A stretch of DNA of 64,000 nucleotides from Anaerolineaceae bacterium. Its GTDB lineage: Bacteria; Chloroflexota; Anaerolineae; Anaerolineales; Anaerolineaceae. This document shows, one piece after another, positions 35,407 to 43,510 of this stretch (the stretch's first letter is position 1; the number at the start of each line of letters is the position of its first letter). A model generated the notes under the pieces. It had not been told where the DNA came from and searched no databases. It saw only the letters and a program-made list of their open reading frames with translations. The stretch covers positions 144,078 to 208,077 of the forward strand of contig JAENYZ010000002.1 in NCBI GenBank assembly GCA_016841525.1, given 5' to 3'. The position numbers and the translations under genes are program-made.

Positions 35407-36609
35407 ATGGCCAAGGAAAAATTTGATCGCTCAAAGCCGCACCTCAACGTGGGAACAATGGGACATATTGACCATGGTAAGACCACGCTGACAGCGGCGA
35501 TCACCAAGGTTCAGGGATTAAAGAAACTTGCGGATTATCGAGACTTCTACTCGATTGACAATGCGCCGGAAGAAAAAGAGCGCGGCATCACCATCAACAT
35601 TTCGCACGTTGAATACCAGACAGAAAAACGGCACTATGCGCACATCGACATGCCTGGGCACCGAGACTACATCAAGAACATGATCACAGGTGCAGCGCAG
35701 GTTGACGGTGCGATATTGGTGGTGGCAGCACCCGATGGTGCCATGCCCCAAACCAAAGAGCACGTGTTGTTAGCGCGCCAGGTGGAAGTGCCCAGCATTG
35801 TGGTATTCCTGAACAAAATTGACATGATGGATGACCCGGAACTGTTGGAGCTGGTGGAGCTGGAACTTCGAGAGATGTTGGACGGCTACGGCTTCCCCGG
35901 GGATGAAATTCCGATCATTCACGGCAGTGCATTGAAGGCGCTGGAGTCAGAATCAACAGATCCGAATGCACCGGAATACCAGTGCATCATCGAGTTGATG
36001 GACGCAGTAGACAGCTACATTCCGGAACCGGTACGTGAGACGGACAAACCCTTCATGATGCCAGTGGAAGATGTGTTCTCGATCAAGGGACGCGGCACGG
36101 TTGTGACGGGACGAATTGATCGCGGCGTGATCCACACGGGAGACCCGGTGGAAATCGTTGGTTTGCAAGAGAAGAGCATGAACTCGGTCGTAACGGGTGT
36201 TGAGATGTTCCACAAACTGCTTGACGAAGGTATGGCGGGCGACAATGTAGGTTTGCTGCTGCGCGGTATCGGTCGAGATGAGGTGGAGCGCGGTATGGTT
36301 GTATCTAAACCAGGCAGCATCACACCGCACACCAAGTTTGAAGGTGAAGTATATGTCTTGACCCGAGAAGAAGGTGGACGACACAGTGCGTTCTTCAGCG
36401 GTTATCGACCGCAGTTCTTCATCCGGACGATGGATGTGACCGGAACGGTGACATTACCGGAAGGTGTTGAGATGGTCTTGCCTGGCGATCGTGTGACCAT
36501 TGAAGTAGAGCTGATTGTGCCAGTGGCATTGGAAAACGGTTCACAGTTCGCAATCCGCGAAGGTGGTCTGACGGTAGGTGCTGGCGTTATCTCAAAGATT
36601 ATTGAGTAA
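35407..36609 (+). CDS. tuf: Elongation factor Tu
   Basis: 400 residues. All GTPase motifs are intact: [10 protein letters not shown] (G1), the RGITIN switch, DMPGH (G3), NKIDMMD (G4) and GSALKAL (G5), followed by domain 2 ([13 protein letters not shown]) and domain 3. It delivers aminoacyl-tRNA to the ribosome. AAGGAGAAAGG precedes the ATG. It sits between tRNA-Thr and rpmG in the standard order for this cluster. Codon use looks strongly biased and GC-richer than the neighbouring genes, as expected for a highly expressed gene. Confidence 0.98.
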   Translation: MAKEKFDRSKPHLNVGTMGHIDHGKTTLTAAITKVQGLKKLADYRDFYSIDNAPEEKERGITINISHVEYQTEKRHYAHIDMPGHRDYIKNMITGAAQVDGAILVVAAPDGAMPQTKEHVLLARQVEVPSIVVFLNKIDMMDDPELLELVELELREMLDGYGFPGDEIPIIHGSALKALESESTDPNAPEYQCIIELMDAVDSYIPEPVRETDKPFMMPVEDVFSIKGRGTVVTGRIDRGVIHTGDPVEIVGLQEKSMNSVVTGVEMFHKLLDEGMAGDNVGLLLRGIGRDEVERGMVVSKPGSITPHTKFEGEVYVLTREEGGRHSAFFSGYRPQFFIRTMDVTGTVTLPEGVEMVLPGDRVTIEVELIVPVALENGSQFAIREGGLTVGAGVISKIIE

Positions 36610-36628
36610 GAAACTATAGGAAGGATTG

Positions 36629-36659
36629 CATGGTTGTCCCATAATTTGGGACAACCATG
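36629..36659 (+). promoter_or_regulatory. Perfect 13-bp hairpin enclosing a four-codon ORF, between tuf and rpmG
   Basis: CATGGTTGTCCCA and TGGGACAACCATG pair perfectly around TAATT. No T-run follows, so it is not a simple terminator. AGGAAGG at 36618-36624 is ideally placed for the ATG at 36630, which opens a four-codon ORF (Met-Val-Val-Pro, stop at 36642-36644) inside the hairpin. The real rpmG start at 36671 lacks a clear Shine-Dalgarno. Confidence 0.6.
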
Positions 36660-36670
36660 ATAAAAGATAC

Positions 36671-36838
36671 ATGGCAAAGAAGAAAGGTATCCGCCCGGTT
36701 ATTACCCTGGAGTGCACAGAATGCCAGGAACGGAATTACACGACGGAAAAGAACCGACGTAATGACCCCAGCCGGATGGAGTTGAAAAAGTATTGTCCAC
36801 GATGTAAAGCTCACACGATGCATCGTGAGGTCAAATAA
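36671..36838 (+). CDS. rpmG: Ribosomal protein L33
   Basis: 55 residues, of the zinc-binding (C+) type: CTEC and CPRC pairs are present. The ATG at 36671 gives the standard [15 protein letters not shown] start. Large-subunit protein near the E site. Its gene sits between tuf and tRNA-Trp as in many bacteria. No strong ribosome site is visible; the hairpin upstream may matter for its translation. Confidence 0.95.
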   Translation: MAKKKGIRPVITLECTECQERNYTTEKNRRNDPSRMELKKYCPRCKAHTMHREVK

Positions 36839-36892
36839 GCTTGTTAAGGCTGCGCTATCGAAAGATAACCTGTTCGGCCTGACAACAAACAC

Positions 36893-36966
36893 AGGCCAGT
36901 AGCTCAATTTGGCAGAGCACCGCTCTCCAAAAGCGGGGGTTGTGGGTTCGATTCCTACCTGGCCTG
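36893..36966 (+). tRNA. tRNA-Trp (anticodon CCA)
   Basis: Acceptor AGGCCAG/CTGGCCT, anticodon stem CCGCT/AGCGG with loop CTCCAAA, T-arm GTGGG/CCTAC. Located in the usual place between rpmG and secE. Confidence 0.95.
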
Positions 36967-37029
36967 CCTTAGATTTTTCAGCGCCGTCTTATTTTGGGCG
37001 GCGTTTTAGCCGTAAGCAAGGAGAAACTT

Positions 37030-37245
37030 GTGACGCCTAAGAAGAAAAAATTAACATTAGTTCAAAGAATTCAGCGCTTTTGGCGAGAAACTACTGGCGA
37101 GTTACGTAAAGTAACCTGGCCTACACCGCCAGAAGCCTGGAAGATGACCCGTTTAGTGATGATTGTGATGGTTTTGATGGCATTAATCCTGGGTGTTTTG
37201 GATTTCGCGTTTTCACGATTTATCACATTCCTGGTTTCCCTTTAG
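37030..37245 (+). CDS. secE: Preprotein translocase subunit SecE
   Basis: 71 residues with one transmembrane helix (LVMIVMVLMALILGVLDFAF). The conserved amphipathic segment ELRKVTWPTPPEAWKMT that contacts SecY is present. The GTG at 37030 is chosen because AAGGAG lies 6 bases upstream; the frame is open further upstream without a site. Next to nusG as usual. Confidence 0.95.
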   Translation: MTPKKKKLTLVQRIQRFWRETTGELRKVTWPTPPEAWKMTRLVMIVMVLMALILGVLDFAFSRFITFLVSL

Positions 37246-37288
37246 TTAGCAGGGATTCCAGTCGGATATTCAGGTAAGGGATTTAATT

Positions 37289-37966
37289 ATGGCAGCAACA
37301 GAAAATCCAGAAGAGCAAGTTCCAGAGGAATTGCAAGAAACGCTCGCTTCTGAGTCGGAAGAATCGGCCGCGTTAGCGGAGGATGCTGCTGAACCTATCG
37401 TCGATCTTCCTGAAGACGACGAGGAGCAGATGCAAGAGGATGAAGACCGAGCCTGGTATGTGATCCATTGTTATTCGGGTTATGAAAACAAGGTTCGTCA
37501 CAACCTTGAGCAGCGTATCGAATCCATGGGGATGAAAGACGACATTTTTGATGTTGTTATTCCTACCCAGGAAGAGATTGAAGTTAAAGATGGTAAGCGG
37601 CGTTCGATAGAACGGCATGTTTTTCCTGGCTATGTCCTGGTTAACATGAAAATGAGCGAAGAGAGCTGGTATGTTGTGAGAAACACACCCGGCGTTACTG
37701 GGTTTGTGGGTATGGGTGAAGAGCCTATTCCTTTGAGACCAGAAGAAGTCTCGCAGATTTTACGCCGAATGGAAGCAGAAGCGCCGACCATCAAAGTGAC
37801 TTATAAAATTGGTGAAAAAGTTCGTATTGTTGATGGGCCATTCAATGATTTTCACGGTACCGTTGATGATATTGACATGGACCGCTCAAAAGTTCGAGTG
37901 ATGGTCAATTTCTTCGGTCGGTCAACACCGGTCGAATTGGACTTCTTGCAAGTCGAAAAAGTTTAA
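37289..37966 (+). CDS. nusG: Transcription termination/antitermination factor NusG
   Basis: 225 residues. An acidic extension of about 50 residues (very Glu/Asp-rich) precedes the NGN domain (RAWYVIHCYSGYENKVRHNL...VFPGYVLVNM, WYVVRNTPGVTGFVG). The C-terminal KOW domain reads GEKVRIVDGPFNDFHGTVDDID. It couples RNA polymerase to Rho or the ribosome. The acidic N-terminus is longer than in E. coli NusG; similar extensions are known in other phyla. Confidence 0.96.
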   Translation: MAATENPEEQVPEELQETLASESEESAALAEDAAEPIVDLPEDDEEQMQEDEDRAWYVIHCYSGYENKVRHNLEQRIESMGMKDDIFDVVIPTQEEIEVKDGKRRSIERHVFPGYVLVNMKMSEESWYVVRNTPGVTGFVGMGEEPIPLRPEEVSQILRRMEAEAPTIKVTYKIGEKVRIVDGPFNDFHGTVDDIDMDRSKVRVMVNFFGRSTPVELDFLQVEKV

Positions 37967-37987
37967 AAATTAATTTTTTAGTCAATT

Positions 37988-38019
37988 GTGGGAGGGTTTT
38001 TGTAGCCCGTTTGAACCAC
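37988..38019 (+). promoter_or_regulatory. L1-binding-type leader hairpin before rplK
   Basis: GTGG-GAGGGTT...GCCCGTTTGAA-CCAC. The outer stem GTGG/CCAC and the GTGGGAGG sequence resemble the L1 stalk of 23S rRNA, the classic mimic through which L1 represses its own operon. The same motif recurs before rplA at 38475. Confidence 0.6.
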
Positions 38020-38033
38020 AAAGGAGTATTTAC

Positions 38034-38462
38034 GTGGCAAAGAAAGTAAAAGCAATAATTACACTTCAGATCCAGGCTGGTAAAGCTAACCCTGCGCCCC
38101 CAATCGGCCCAGCTCTAGCTCAGCATGGCGTCAATATTATGGCTTTCTGCAAGGACTATAATGGCCGTACAGCCTCTAGGGCTGGCGAGATTATTCCTGC
38201 AGAAATCACGATATTCCAGGATAGTTCATTCCGTTTCAAGCTGAAATCACCGCCAGCGGCTATTTTGTTGTGCAAAGCAGCTGGTATTGAAAAGGGTTCC
38301 GGTGAGCCAAACCGGGATAAGGTTGGTACGGTGACCCGCTCCCAGGTTCGTGAGATCGCTGAGCAGAAGTTCAATGACATGAATGCGATTGATATTGAAG
38401 GTGCTATGCGCCAAATCGAAGGCACTGCCAAGAACATGGGCATTATTGTCGTAGAGGATTAA
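38034..38462 (+). CDS. rplK: Ribosomal protein L11
   Basis: 142 residues, full length. N-terminal segment [35 protein letters not shown] and C-terminal rRNA-binding domain ([29 protein letters not shown]) are complete. The GTG at 38034 follows AAAGGAG. Binds the GTPase-associated centre of 23S rRNA. First of a coupled rplK-rplA pair under L1-type leaders. Confidence 0.97.
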   Translation: MAKKVKAIITLQIQAGKANPAPPIGPALAQHGVNIMAFCKDYNGRTASRAGEIIPAEITIFQDSSFRFKLKSPPAAILLCKAAGIEKGSGEPNRDKVGTVTRSQVREIAEQKFNDMNAIDIEGAMRQIEGTAKNMGIIVVED

Positions 38463-38474
38463 TTATTTATTTTA

Positions 38475-38505
38475 GTGGGAGGGTTATCAAACCCGTCAGT
38501 ACCAC
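38475..38505 (+). promoter_or_regulatory. L1-binding-type leader hairpin before rplA
   Basis: GTGGGAGGGTT, short loop, AACCCGTCAGTACCAC. GGGTT/AACCC pair inside GTGG/CCAC; the motif and the following AAAGGAG match the rplK leader closely. Confidence 0.6.
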
Positions 38506-38517
38506 AAAGGAGTTTTC

Positions 38518-39228
38518 ATGGCAAGTCACGGTAACAAATACCTTGAAGCACGAGCAAAGGTTGATCGAGAAAAATTGTACGGTCCGATGGAAGCACTGGA
38601 GCTGCTCAAGGAAATCACTTATGTAAATTTTGATGAAACAGTTGAAGTGCATCTTCGAACAAGCCTTGATCCGCGACAGGCAGATCAGCAAATTCGTGAT
38701 GTGGTTGTTCTGCCCAACGGCCTGGGTAAAACCGTAACGGTTGTTGTTTTTGCGCAGGGTGAAGCAGCTGACGTCGCTCGTGAAGCCGGTGCGGATTATG
38801 TGGCAGATTCAGATGAAATGGTTCAAAAGATCCAGGGCGGTTGGACTGACTTCGATGTAGCGATTGCTACACCGGATATGATGGGCACAGTCGGCCGATT
38901 GGGGCGCGTTTTAGGCCCTCGTGGTTTGATGCCAAACCCCAAGGCAGGCACCGTTGTTCAACAGGATAATATTGCAGATGCAATCCAGGAAGCAAAAGCT
39001 GGACGTATTGAATTTCGCCTTGATAAAACTGCGAATATTCACGCCCCGATAGGCAAAATGTCATTCACTGCCGAACAACTGCAGGAAAACTTTGTTGCCT
39101 TTTTGCTCGCAGTGCGACAGGCTCGGCCTGCCGGTGCACCCGGTAACTTCATCCGCCGAATTACTTTAGCATCATCGATGAGCCCCGGGATTAAAATTGA
39201 TCCTTACGCCTCATCAATTACTTTGTAA
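38518..39228 (+). CDS. rplA: Ribosomal protein L1
   Basis: 236 residues, normal size. [54 protein letters not shown] and the C-terminal segments are intact. Forms the L1 stalk and is the likely autoregulator acting on the two leader hairpins. AAAGGAG precedes the ATG. Confidence 0.97.
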   Translation: MASHGNKYLEARAKVDREKLYGPMEALELLKEITYVNFDETVEVHLRTSLDPRQADQQIRDVVVLPNGLGKTVTVVVFAQGEAADVAREAGADYVADSDEMVQKIQGGWTDFDVAIATPDMMGTVGRLGRVLGPRGLMPNPKAGTVVQQDNIADAIQEAKAGRIEFRLDKTANIHAPIGKMSFTAEQLQENFVAFLLAVRQARPAGAPGNFIRRITLASSMSPGIKIDPYASSITL

Positions 39229-39244
39229 GTCAACTAGATTGCGG

Positions 39245-39250
39245 TATAAT
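39245..39250 (+). promoter_or_regulatory. Possible -10 of an rplJL promoter
   Basis: TATAAT with only a weak -35 (TTTGTA) at 17 bases. A promoter here would explain the long leader before rplJ. Confidence 0.4.
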
Positions 39251-39296
39251 ATTTGATGCAAAACAGCACAATTGAATAGATAAAATTTCTTCGCTG

Positions 39297-39350
39297 AAGA
39301 AAGCAGGTGCTCCCCACGGAGCTTAATATCCCGCCGAGGTGAGGGCTTAA
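39297..39350 (+). promoter_or_regulatory. L10-type ribosomal leader
   Basis: Contains GCAGGTGCTCC, GGAGCTTAATATCCCGCC and GAGGTGAGGGCTTA. The GCTCC/GGAGC stem and the AATATCC.GCCGAGGT sequence match the conserved L10(L12) binding leader used for feedback control of rplJ-rplL in many bacteria. Confidence 0.75.
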
Positions 39351-39381
39351 TTTGACAGATAAATGTCAAAAATGACAATTA

Positions 39382-39420
39382 GAAGTCTTTGCCTCAGCGG
39401 AAAATTGAGGCAAAGACTTC
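39382..39420 (+). promoter_or_regulatory. Perfect 15-bp hairpin between the L10 leader and rplJ
   Basis: GAAGTCTTTGCCTCA and TGAGGCAAAGACTTC pair completely around a 9-base loop. No T-run follows. It ends 21 bases before the rplJ Shine-Dalgarno, so it may be an attenuator, a processing site or an RNA switch partner. Confidence 0.65.
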
Positions 39421-39458
39421 AATGTTTAAAAATCTTAAAATGGAAGGAGGTGAACGAA

Positions 39459-39995
39459 TTGGCGTTTACTCGTAAAGAAAAAGAAGCAATGGTTGAACAA
39501 TATCGAAATTGGGTCAAAGACAGCAGAGCATTTTTCGTCATGTCATATCAGAATATGGGCATGATGGCTGTCGATCAAGCGCGAGAAAATTTGCGTGAGG
39601 TCAACGGTGAGATTCATGTTGTGAAGAATCGACTTTTCAGACTTGTCATGAATGAAATGAACCTCGATTATGAGGATGGTTTCTGGGAAGAGAACAACAT
39701 GATCGCCTTTGCCTTTAGCGATGCACCGAGCGTTGCAAAAGTGATGAGCGATATTTCAAAAACTAATGTTTTTGATATTCGATCTGGTTACATGGACGAA
39801 AAACTGCTCACTGCCGATCAGGTTAAATCATTAGCAGACCTGCCGACACTGCCAGTCATGCGCGGTATTATGCTTGGCACCATTATGGCATCCGCCACCA
39901 AACTTGTACGTACTTTGGCTGAACCAGCCCGTTCTATGGCCGCGGTTGTCAAAGCCTTCTCAGAAGAAGGACAGGCTGCTGAAAGTGCTGCCTGA
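39459..39995 (+). CDS. rplJ: Ribosomal protein L10
   Basis: 178 residues. TRKEKEAMVEQYRNWVKDSRAFFVMSYQNM, EIHVVKNRLFRLVM and LPTLPVMRGIMLGTIMASATKLVRTLAEPA are typical L10 segments; the alanine-rich C-terminus anchors L7/L12 dimers. No ATG is available; TTG at 39459 follows the very strong GGAAGGAGGTGA, which decides the start. Weak TTG plus strong site may aid feedback control. Confidence 0.95.
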   Translation: MAFTRKEKEAMVEQYRNWVKDSRAFFVMSYQNMGMMAVDQARENLREVNGEIHVVKNRLFRLVMNEMNLDYEDGFWEENNMIAFAFSDAPSVAKVMSDISKTNVFDIRSGYMDEKLLTADQVKSLADLPTLPVMRGIMLGTIMASATKLVRTLAEPARSMAAVVKAFSEEGQAAESAA

Positions 39996-40073
39996 TAAAA
40001 AGTAGATATCAAATATTCAGGATGCAATTGCATCCCAAAAATAAAAATTTGAATTAATTAGGAGAAAATTACA

Positions 40074-40448
40074 ATGGCTGATTTAGAAAAATTGATGGAC
40101 CAATTGAGCGAGCTGACCGTTTTAGAGGCAGCCGAACTCGTCAAAATGTTAGAAGAAAAATGGGGCGTCTCTGCTGCTGCTCCTGTTGCTGCTATGGCTG
40201 GCCCCGCAGCTGCTGCTGAAGAAGAAGTTGAAGAACAGACCGAATTTGATGTTATCATCAAGAGCGCTGGACCGAAAAAGATCGAGACCATTAAGGTCAT
40301 CCGCCAGCTCACGAATCTGGGTCTGGTTGACGCCAAGAACATGGCAGAAACCGCCGACTCCAAGGTTTTGGAAGCTGTTGGAAAAGATATCGCCCAGGAT
40401 GCCAAGGAAAAACTTGAGGCAGCTGGTGCAGAAGTAGAACTCAAATAA
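40074..40448 (+). CDS. rplL: Ribosomal protein L7/L12
   Basis: 124 residues. N-terminal dimerisation helices, an Ala-rich hinge (about 35-52) and the C-terminal factor-binding domain ([46 protein letters not shown]) are all present. AGGAGAAAATTACA precedes the ATG. Last gene of the ribosomal cluster; a bidirectional terminator follows. Confidence 0.97.
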   Translation: MADLEKLMDQLSELTVLEAAELVKMLEEKWGVSAAAPVAAMAGPAAAAEEEVEEQTEFDVIIKSAGPKKIETIKVIRQLTNLGLVDAKNMAETADSKVLEAVGKDIAQDAKEKLEAAGAEVELK

Positions 40449-40482
40449 AGAACTTTCTTCAAAACAAAACATTTTAATAAAA

Positions 40483-40516
40483 AAAACAGGCCGTTATGAA
40501 TATCACGGCCTGTTTT
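40483..40516. terminator. Bidirectional terminator between rplL and lexA
   Basis: AAAACAGGCCGT and ACGGCCTGTTTT pair perfectly around a 10-base loop, with A and T tracts on both sides, between convergent genes. Confidence 0.9.
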
Positions 40517-40563
40517 GCATTCTCCAAAAAATGTTTTCCGAAATATTTAGTAACTCAAGTGAT

Positions 40564-41259
40564 TTAGACGCCTTCTATGCGGCGGATGACCAGGACGACC
40601 TTTCCCTGAACCTGGACCTGTGCAGGATTGTCGATAATGATCGGTTTCATGGTTGGGTTGGCTGGCTGTAAACGGACTTTACCGTTTTCGTTGAAGAAAT
40701 ATTTCAGTGTGGTTTCATCTCGATCGGTAAGCCAGACGGCAACCATTTCACCATTTTCTGCCTGGTTGATCGAACGCATGATGACGATATCCCCATCGTT
40801 GACCATTGCATCGATCATTGAATCCCCCTGAACTTCAAGTGCAAATAGATCATCCATTTTCTCACGTGGTGGGAGAAGGCTTCGGGCGATATTGATGCCT
40901 GTTTCCTGGTCATAGTAATTGAAGTCGGAAGAGGGCACCGGGACGGGTTCACCTGCTACAATACGGCCTACAACAGGAATATTGAACATTTCCGTGATAT
41001 TTTGGGCAGCATCTACGAGATTGCCTTCCAGGGTTTTTAATAATTTTATGCCGCGCGAGACGTTGCTTTCGCGGTCAATATAATTCATTTCCTCAAGCTG
41101 GTTCAGGTAATAATTAACGACTGAGGTGGAGCTGATGTTTGTGTTTTCACCAATTTCCCTGATGGATGGGGGATATCCGTTTTTGGTTTGAAATTTTTCC
41201 AGGAATTTCAGTATTTTTTTATGTCTTTCACCCAAGCCCATTTTTTTTCTTGCCATCAT
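40564..41259 (-). CDS. lexA: LexA repressor
   Basis: 231 residues. N-terminal winged helix (residues 10-75, YPPSIREIGENTNISSTSVVNYYLNQLEEM). Self-cleavage site Ala102-Gly103 in GRIVAGEP. Catalytic dyad Ser147 (QGDSMIDAMV) and Lys186 (TTLKYFF). It represses SOS genes until RecA promotes cleavage. GGAG lies 6 bases before the first ATG. Its promoter carries a perfect SOS palindrome, so it is autoregulated. Confidence 0.97.
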   Translation of the reverse strand: MMARKKMGLGERHKKILKFLEKFQTKNGYPPSIREIGENTNISSTSVVNYYLNQLEEMNYIDRESNVSRGIKLLKTLEGNLVDAAQNITEMFNIPVVGRIVAGEPVPVPSSDFNYYDQETGINIARSLLPPREKMDDLFALEVQGDSMIDAMVNDGDIVIMRSINQAENGEMVAVWLTDRDETTLKYFFNENGKVRLQPANPTMKPIIIDNPAQVQVQGKVVLVIRRIEGV

Positions 41260-41309
41260 TTCTGGCTCCTTAAATTAATATCGCTCATTTGTGCTATTTC
41301 TTTGTACTA

Positions 41310-41338
41310 AGTTTACACGAACATACGTTCGATGTCAA
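41310..41338 (-). promoter_or_regulatory. lexA promoter with SOS box in the spacer
   Basis: On the minus strand, TTGACA (41333-41338), 17 bases, TAAACT (41310-41315). The palindrome CGAACATACGTTCG (41318-41331) fills the spacer and matches the gram-positive-type SOS consensus CGAACRNRYGTTCG. Confidence 0.9.
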
Positions 41339-41522
41339 GCACTATTTTGGTGATTTTATTAGTGAAATGAAGACTAAATTGAGAATTTGTTATCTGAGCA
41401 ACAAATTGAGCAGAAATTTTATTAAAACTTGGAATGAAAATCAATTGGAAAAGCTCATTCACATGATGATCAAAGGGGTATAATGGGCTCTTGTTTGGCC
41501 TAATTAGTGGAACCGGATTGTG

Positions 41523-42428
41523 ATGAAAAAGATGCTGATAAAAATAAATCAATTCTTTGTGGAAATTGATTTTTCGAAGCGCGCGATCGTAGATTATTTG
41601 TTGATCCTTTTAGGTGCTTTCGTTCAGGCATTGGCACTCAGGTTGTTCCTTGTTCCATCGGACCTGGTCAGCGGCGGAATCAGCGGCTTGGCGCAATTGA
41701 TCAATCACTACACTAATTTCCCAATTGGCTTGATTGTGCTCCTCGGCAACATCCCGCTGTTTGTTCTGGGTTGGCAGTACCTGGGTGGGCCAAGGTTTGC
41801 CATCCGAACTATCTTATCCATTGTGGCATTCTCAGTGTTTATAGATACGCTGGTTTTATTTCTGCCCGGCGTTGCATTAACAGAGGATATGGTCCTCAAC
41901 ACATTGTACGGGGGCTTGTTGATGGGGATTGGATTGGGGATTGTTTACAGGGGGCGGGGTACCAGCGGCGGGACGGATATCTTAGGACGGATCCTGAATC
42001 GCCATTCTGGCATAACGATTTCACAGGCTTACCTGATCACGGATTCCCTGGTCGTTTTGGGTGCTGGATTTATATTTGGCTGGTCAAAGGCTTTGTACGG
42101 ACTTGTTCTAATTTATGTCAGCGGTCTGGCAGCGGAGGTTGCCTTACAGGGGACAAACATTATCAGAACGGCGATGATTGTTACATCAGAAACCGAAGAA
42201 GTCACCCATGCGATCATGCACGACCTGGAACGTGGGGTAACGATCCTATCAGGCACCGGCGGCTATACGGGCGAGCCAAGGGCTGTTATCTATTGCACAG
42301 TTTCACGCATGGAGATAAACCGTTTGAAAATTTTGGTGCATGATATTGACCCCCGGGCATTTATGGTGATTGGACAGGCTCAGGAAGCCCTTGGTGAAGG
42401 CTTTAAGCCTTTGAAGGAAGAGGATTGA
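41523..42428 (+). CDS. YitT family membrane protein
   Basis: About 301 residues. Five to six transmembrane segments (LILLGAFVQALALRLFLVPSDLVSGGISGLAQL...) are followed by a cytosolic DUF2179 domain of about 85 residues (MIVTSETEEVTHAIMHDLERGVTILSGTGGYTG). YitT proteins have been linked to transport, but the substrates are not established. GTG at 41520 is directly adjacent; ATG at 41523 taken. No clear ribosome site. Confidence 0.9.
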   Translation: MKKMLIKINQFFVEIDFSKRAIVDYLLILLGAFVQALALRLFLVPSDLVSGGISGLAQLINHYTNFPIGLIVLLGNIPLFVLGWQYLGGPRFAIRTILSIVAFSVFIDTLVLFLPGVALTEDMVLNTLYGGLLMGIGLGIVYRGRGTSGGTDILGRILNRHSGITISQAYLITDSLVVLGAGFIFGWSKALYGLVLIYVSGLAAEVALQGTNIIRTAMIVTSETEEVTHAIMHDLERGVTILSGTGGYTGEPRAVIYCTVSRMEINRLKILVHDIDPRAFMVIGQAQEALGEGFKPLKEED

Positions 42429-42443
42429 TCAGTTAATTAAAAA

Positions 42444-42857
42444 TCAATCATTCAGGATTTCGTAACTGGTTGTGATTTCAGCTACACCCCTCAATGTCGC
42501 TGCCACAGAACAATATTTTTCTTCTGAAAGCTCAATTGCCTGAGAAAGGTTCTTCTCAGTTATCCCTTTTCCCTTGACAATAAACTTCATGTGGATTTTT
42601 CGAAACGTCCATGGTGGGTCCGCATCTTGCTCTGCAGTGACATTGACCTCAAGATGGGTGAGCGGGGTATGTTTTTTCTCGAGGATATTCACCACATCCA
42701 CTGCGGAACACCCTGCCAGGGCGGATAGGATCAATTCAGAGGGTTTCATCCCCGTGTTTTCATTGGGCAAGGACATAACAACGGAATGCCCGGTTGAGTC
42801 TGTTGAAATATAACGATTTCCTCCAGGAACCCAGCGCAAAGTTGTATTGGCTGCCAT
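42444..42857 (-). CDS. OsmC/Ohr-family protein
   Basis: 137 residues. The two redox Cys are present, in AGCSAVDVV and KYCSVAATL; ELILSALAGCSAVDVVNIL is the family helix. OsmC proteins reduce organic and sulphur-containing peroxides with thiols. Third gene of the fmdB-cstR-osmC group, 25 bases after the regulator's stop, which fits a reactive-sulphur or peroxide response. Confidence 0.9.
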   Translation of the reverse strand: MAANTTLRWVPGGNRYISTDSTGHSVVMSLPNENTGMKPSELILSALAGCSAVDVVNILEKKHTPLTHLEVNVTAEQDADPPWTFRKIHMKFIVKGKGITEKNLSQAIELSEEKYCSVAATLRGVAEITTSYEILND

Positions 42858-42882
42858 TTTTTCTCTCCTTAATTTTGGTTGT

Positions 42883-43167
42883 TTAAGATACTGTACCGAT
42901 CATTTTTATCAGGTCATTCATCAAGGCTTGTTGAGCCTGTGGGTTTGCCTGGTTGTCTGCATTGAGCAGGCAGTCCCTGGCAACGTCCTGCATGAAGCTC
43001 AGGCTGGCGGATTGCACGCCAGCCCGGATCGCGATCAACTGCTGTAGTATCTCACGGCAATCACGGTCAGCATCAATCATTTTTTGGACGCCGCGCAGTT
43101 GGCCTTCGATGCGTGAAAGCCTGTGTTTGATATTTTCTTTTGATTCTGGATCTTTAATATTGATCAT
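42883..43167 (-). CDS. CsoR/FrmR-family regulator, CstR-like (persulfide sensor candidate)
   Basis: 94 residues, an all-helical tetrameric repressor family (HRLSRIEGQLRGVQKMI, DADRDCREILQQLIAIRAGVQSA). Cys37 and Cys66 are 29 apart, as in the persulfide sensor CstR. The metal-binding His that copper-sensing CsoR has four residues before the second Cys is Val62 here, so copper sensing is unlikely. It probably represses its own operon through the palindrome at 43444-43459. Confidence 0.85.
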   Translation of the reverse strand: MINIKDPESKENIKHRLSRIEGQLRGVQKMIDADRDCREILQQLIAIRAGVQSASLSFMQDVARDCLLNADNQANPQAQQALMNDLIKMIGTVS

Positions 43168-43210
43168 CTAATTTTCTTTTCAAGCCGCCGGCTTGATAGT
43201 GTTAGCCAGC

Positions 43211-43420
43211 TCAGCTAAAGCCGCCGGAACTGCCGCAGCTGGAACCGCTGGAAAAACTTGATCCCCGGCTGCTGAAGGATGCCACTTTGGATAATCGCCG
43301 ATTGGTGTTATTCGATTGGCATTCCGGGCATTCCGGTGAATTGATGTTGGGGTCGGAAAACCCCATTAATTTCTCAAATTCTTTACTGCAATTGCTGCAG
43401 TGATACTCATAAATTGGCAT
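43211..43420 (-). CDS. FmdB-family zinc-ribbon protein
   Basis: 69 residues. MPIYEYHCSNC...CPECQS is the diagnostic start of FmdB-type putative regulatory proteins, with two CxxC pairs; the C-terminus is Ser/Gly-rich (SSRGSSFSSGSSCGSSGG). The start at 43420 has GGAGGT upstream; a GTG six codons earlier is not supported. First gene of the operon. Function unproven. Confidence 0.85.
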   Translation of the reverse strand: MPIYEYHCSNCSKEFEKLMGFSDPNINSPECPECQSNNTNRRLSKVASFSSRGSSFSSGSSCGSSGGFS

Positions 43421-43443
43421 AAAAGTAAATACCTCCACTTAAT

Positions 43444-43486
43444 CTATACTGGGGTATAGTATATTTCACCTCAAATTTTATGTCAA
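43444..43486 (-). promoter_or_regulatory. Promoter and palindromic operator of the fmdB-cstR-osmC group
   Basis: Minus strand: TTGACA (43481-43486), 17 bases, TATACT (43458-43463). The palindrome CTATAC-CCCA-GTATAG (43444-43459) overlaps the end of the -10 and the start site, the right place for a repressor. The ATAC/GTAT half-sites around a C/G centre resemble CsoR-family operators. Confidence 0.72.
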
Positions 43487-43510
43487 GATAATGTATATTT
43501 TTCCGTTTTA

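Noticed and set aside
42883-43167. Copper-sensing CsoR
   Set aside because: The His ligand position is Val62; only the two Cys remain, as in CstR.
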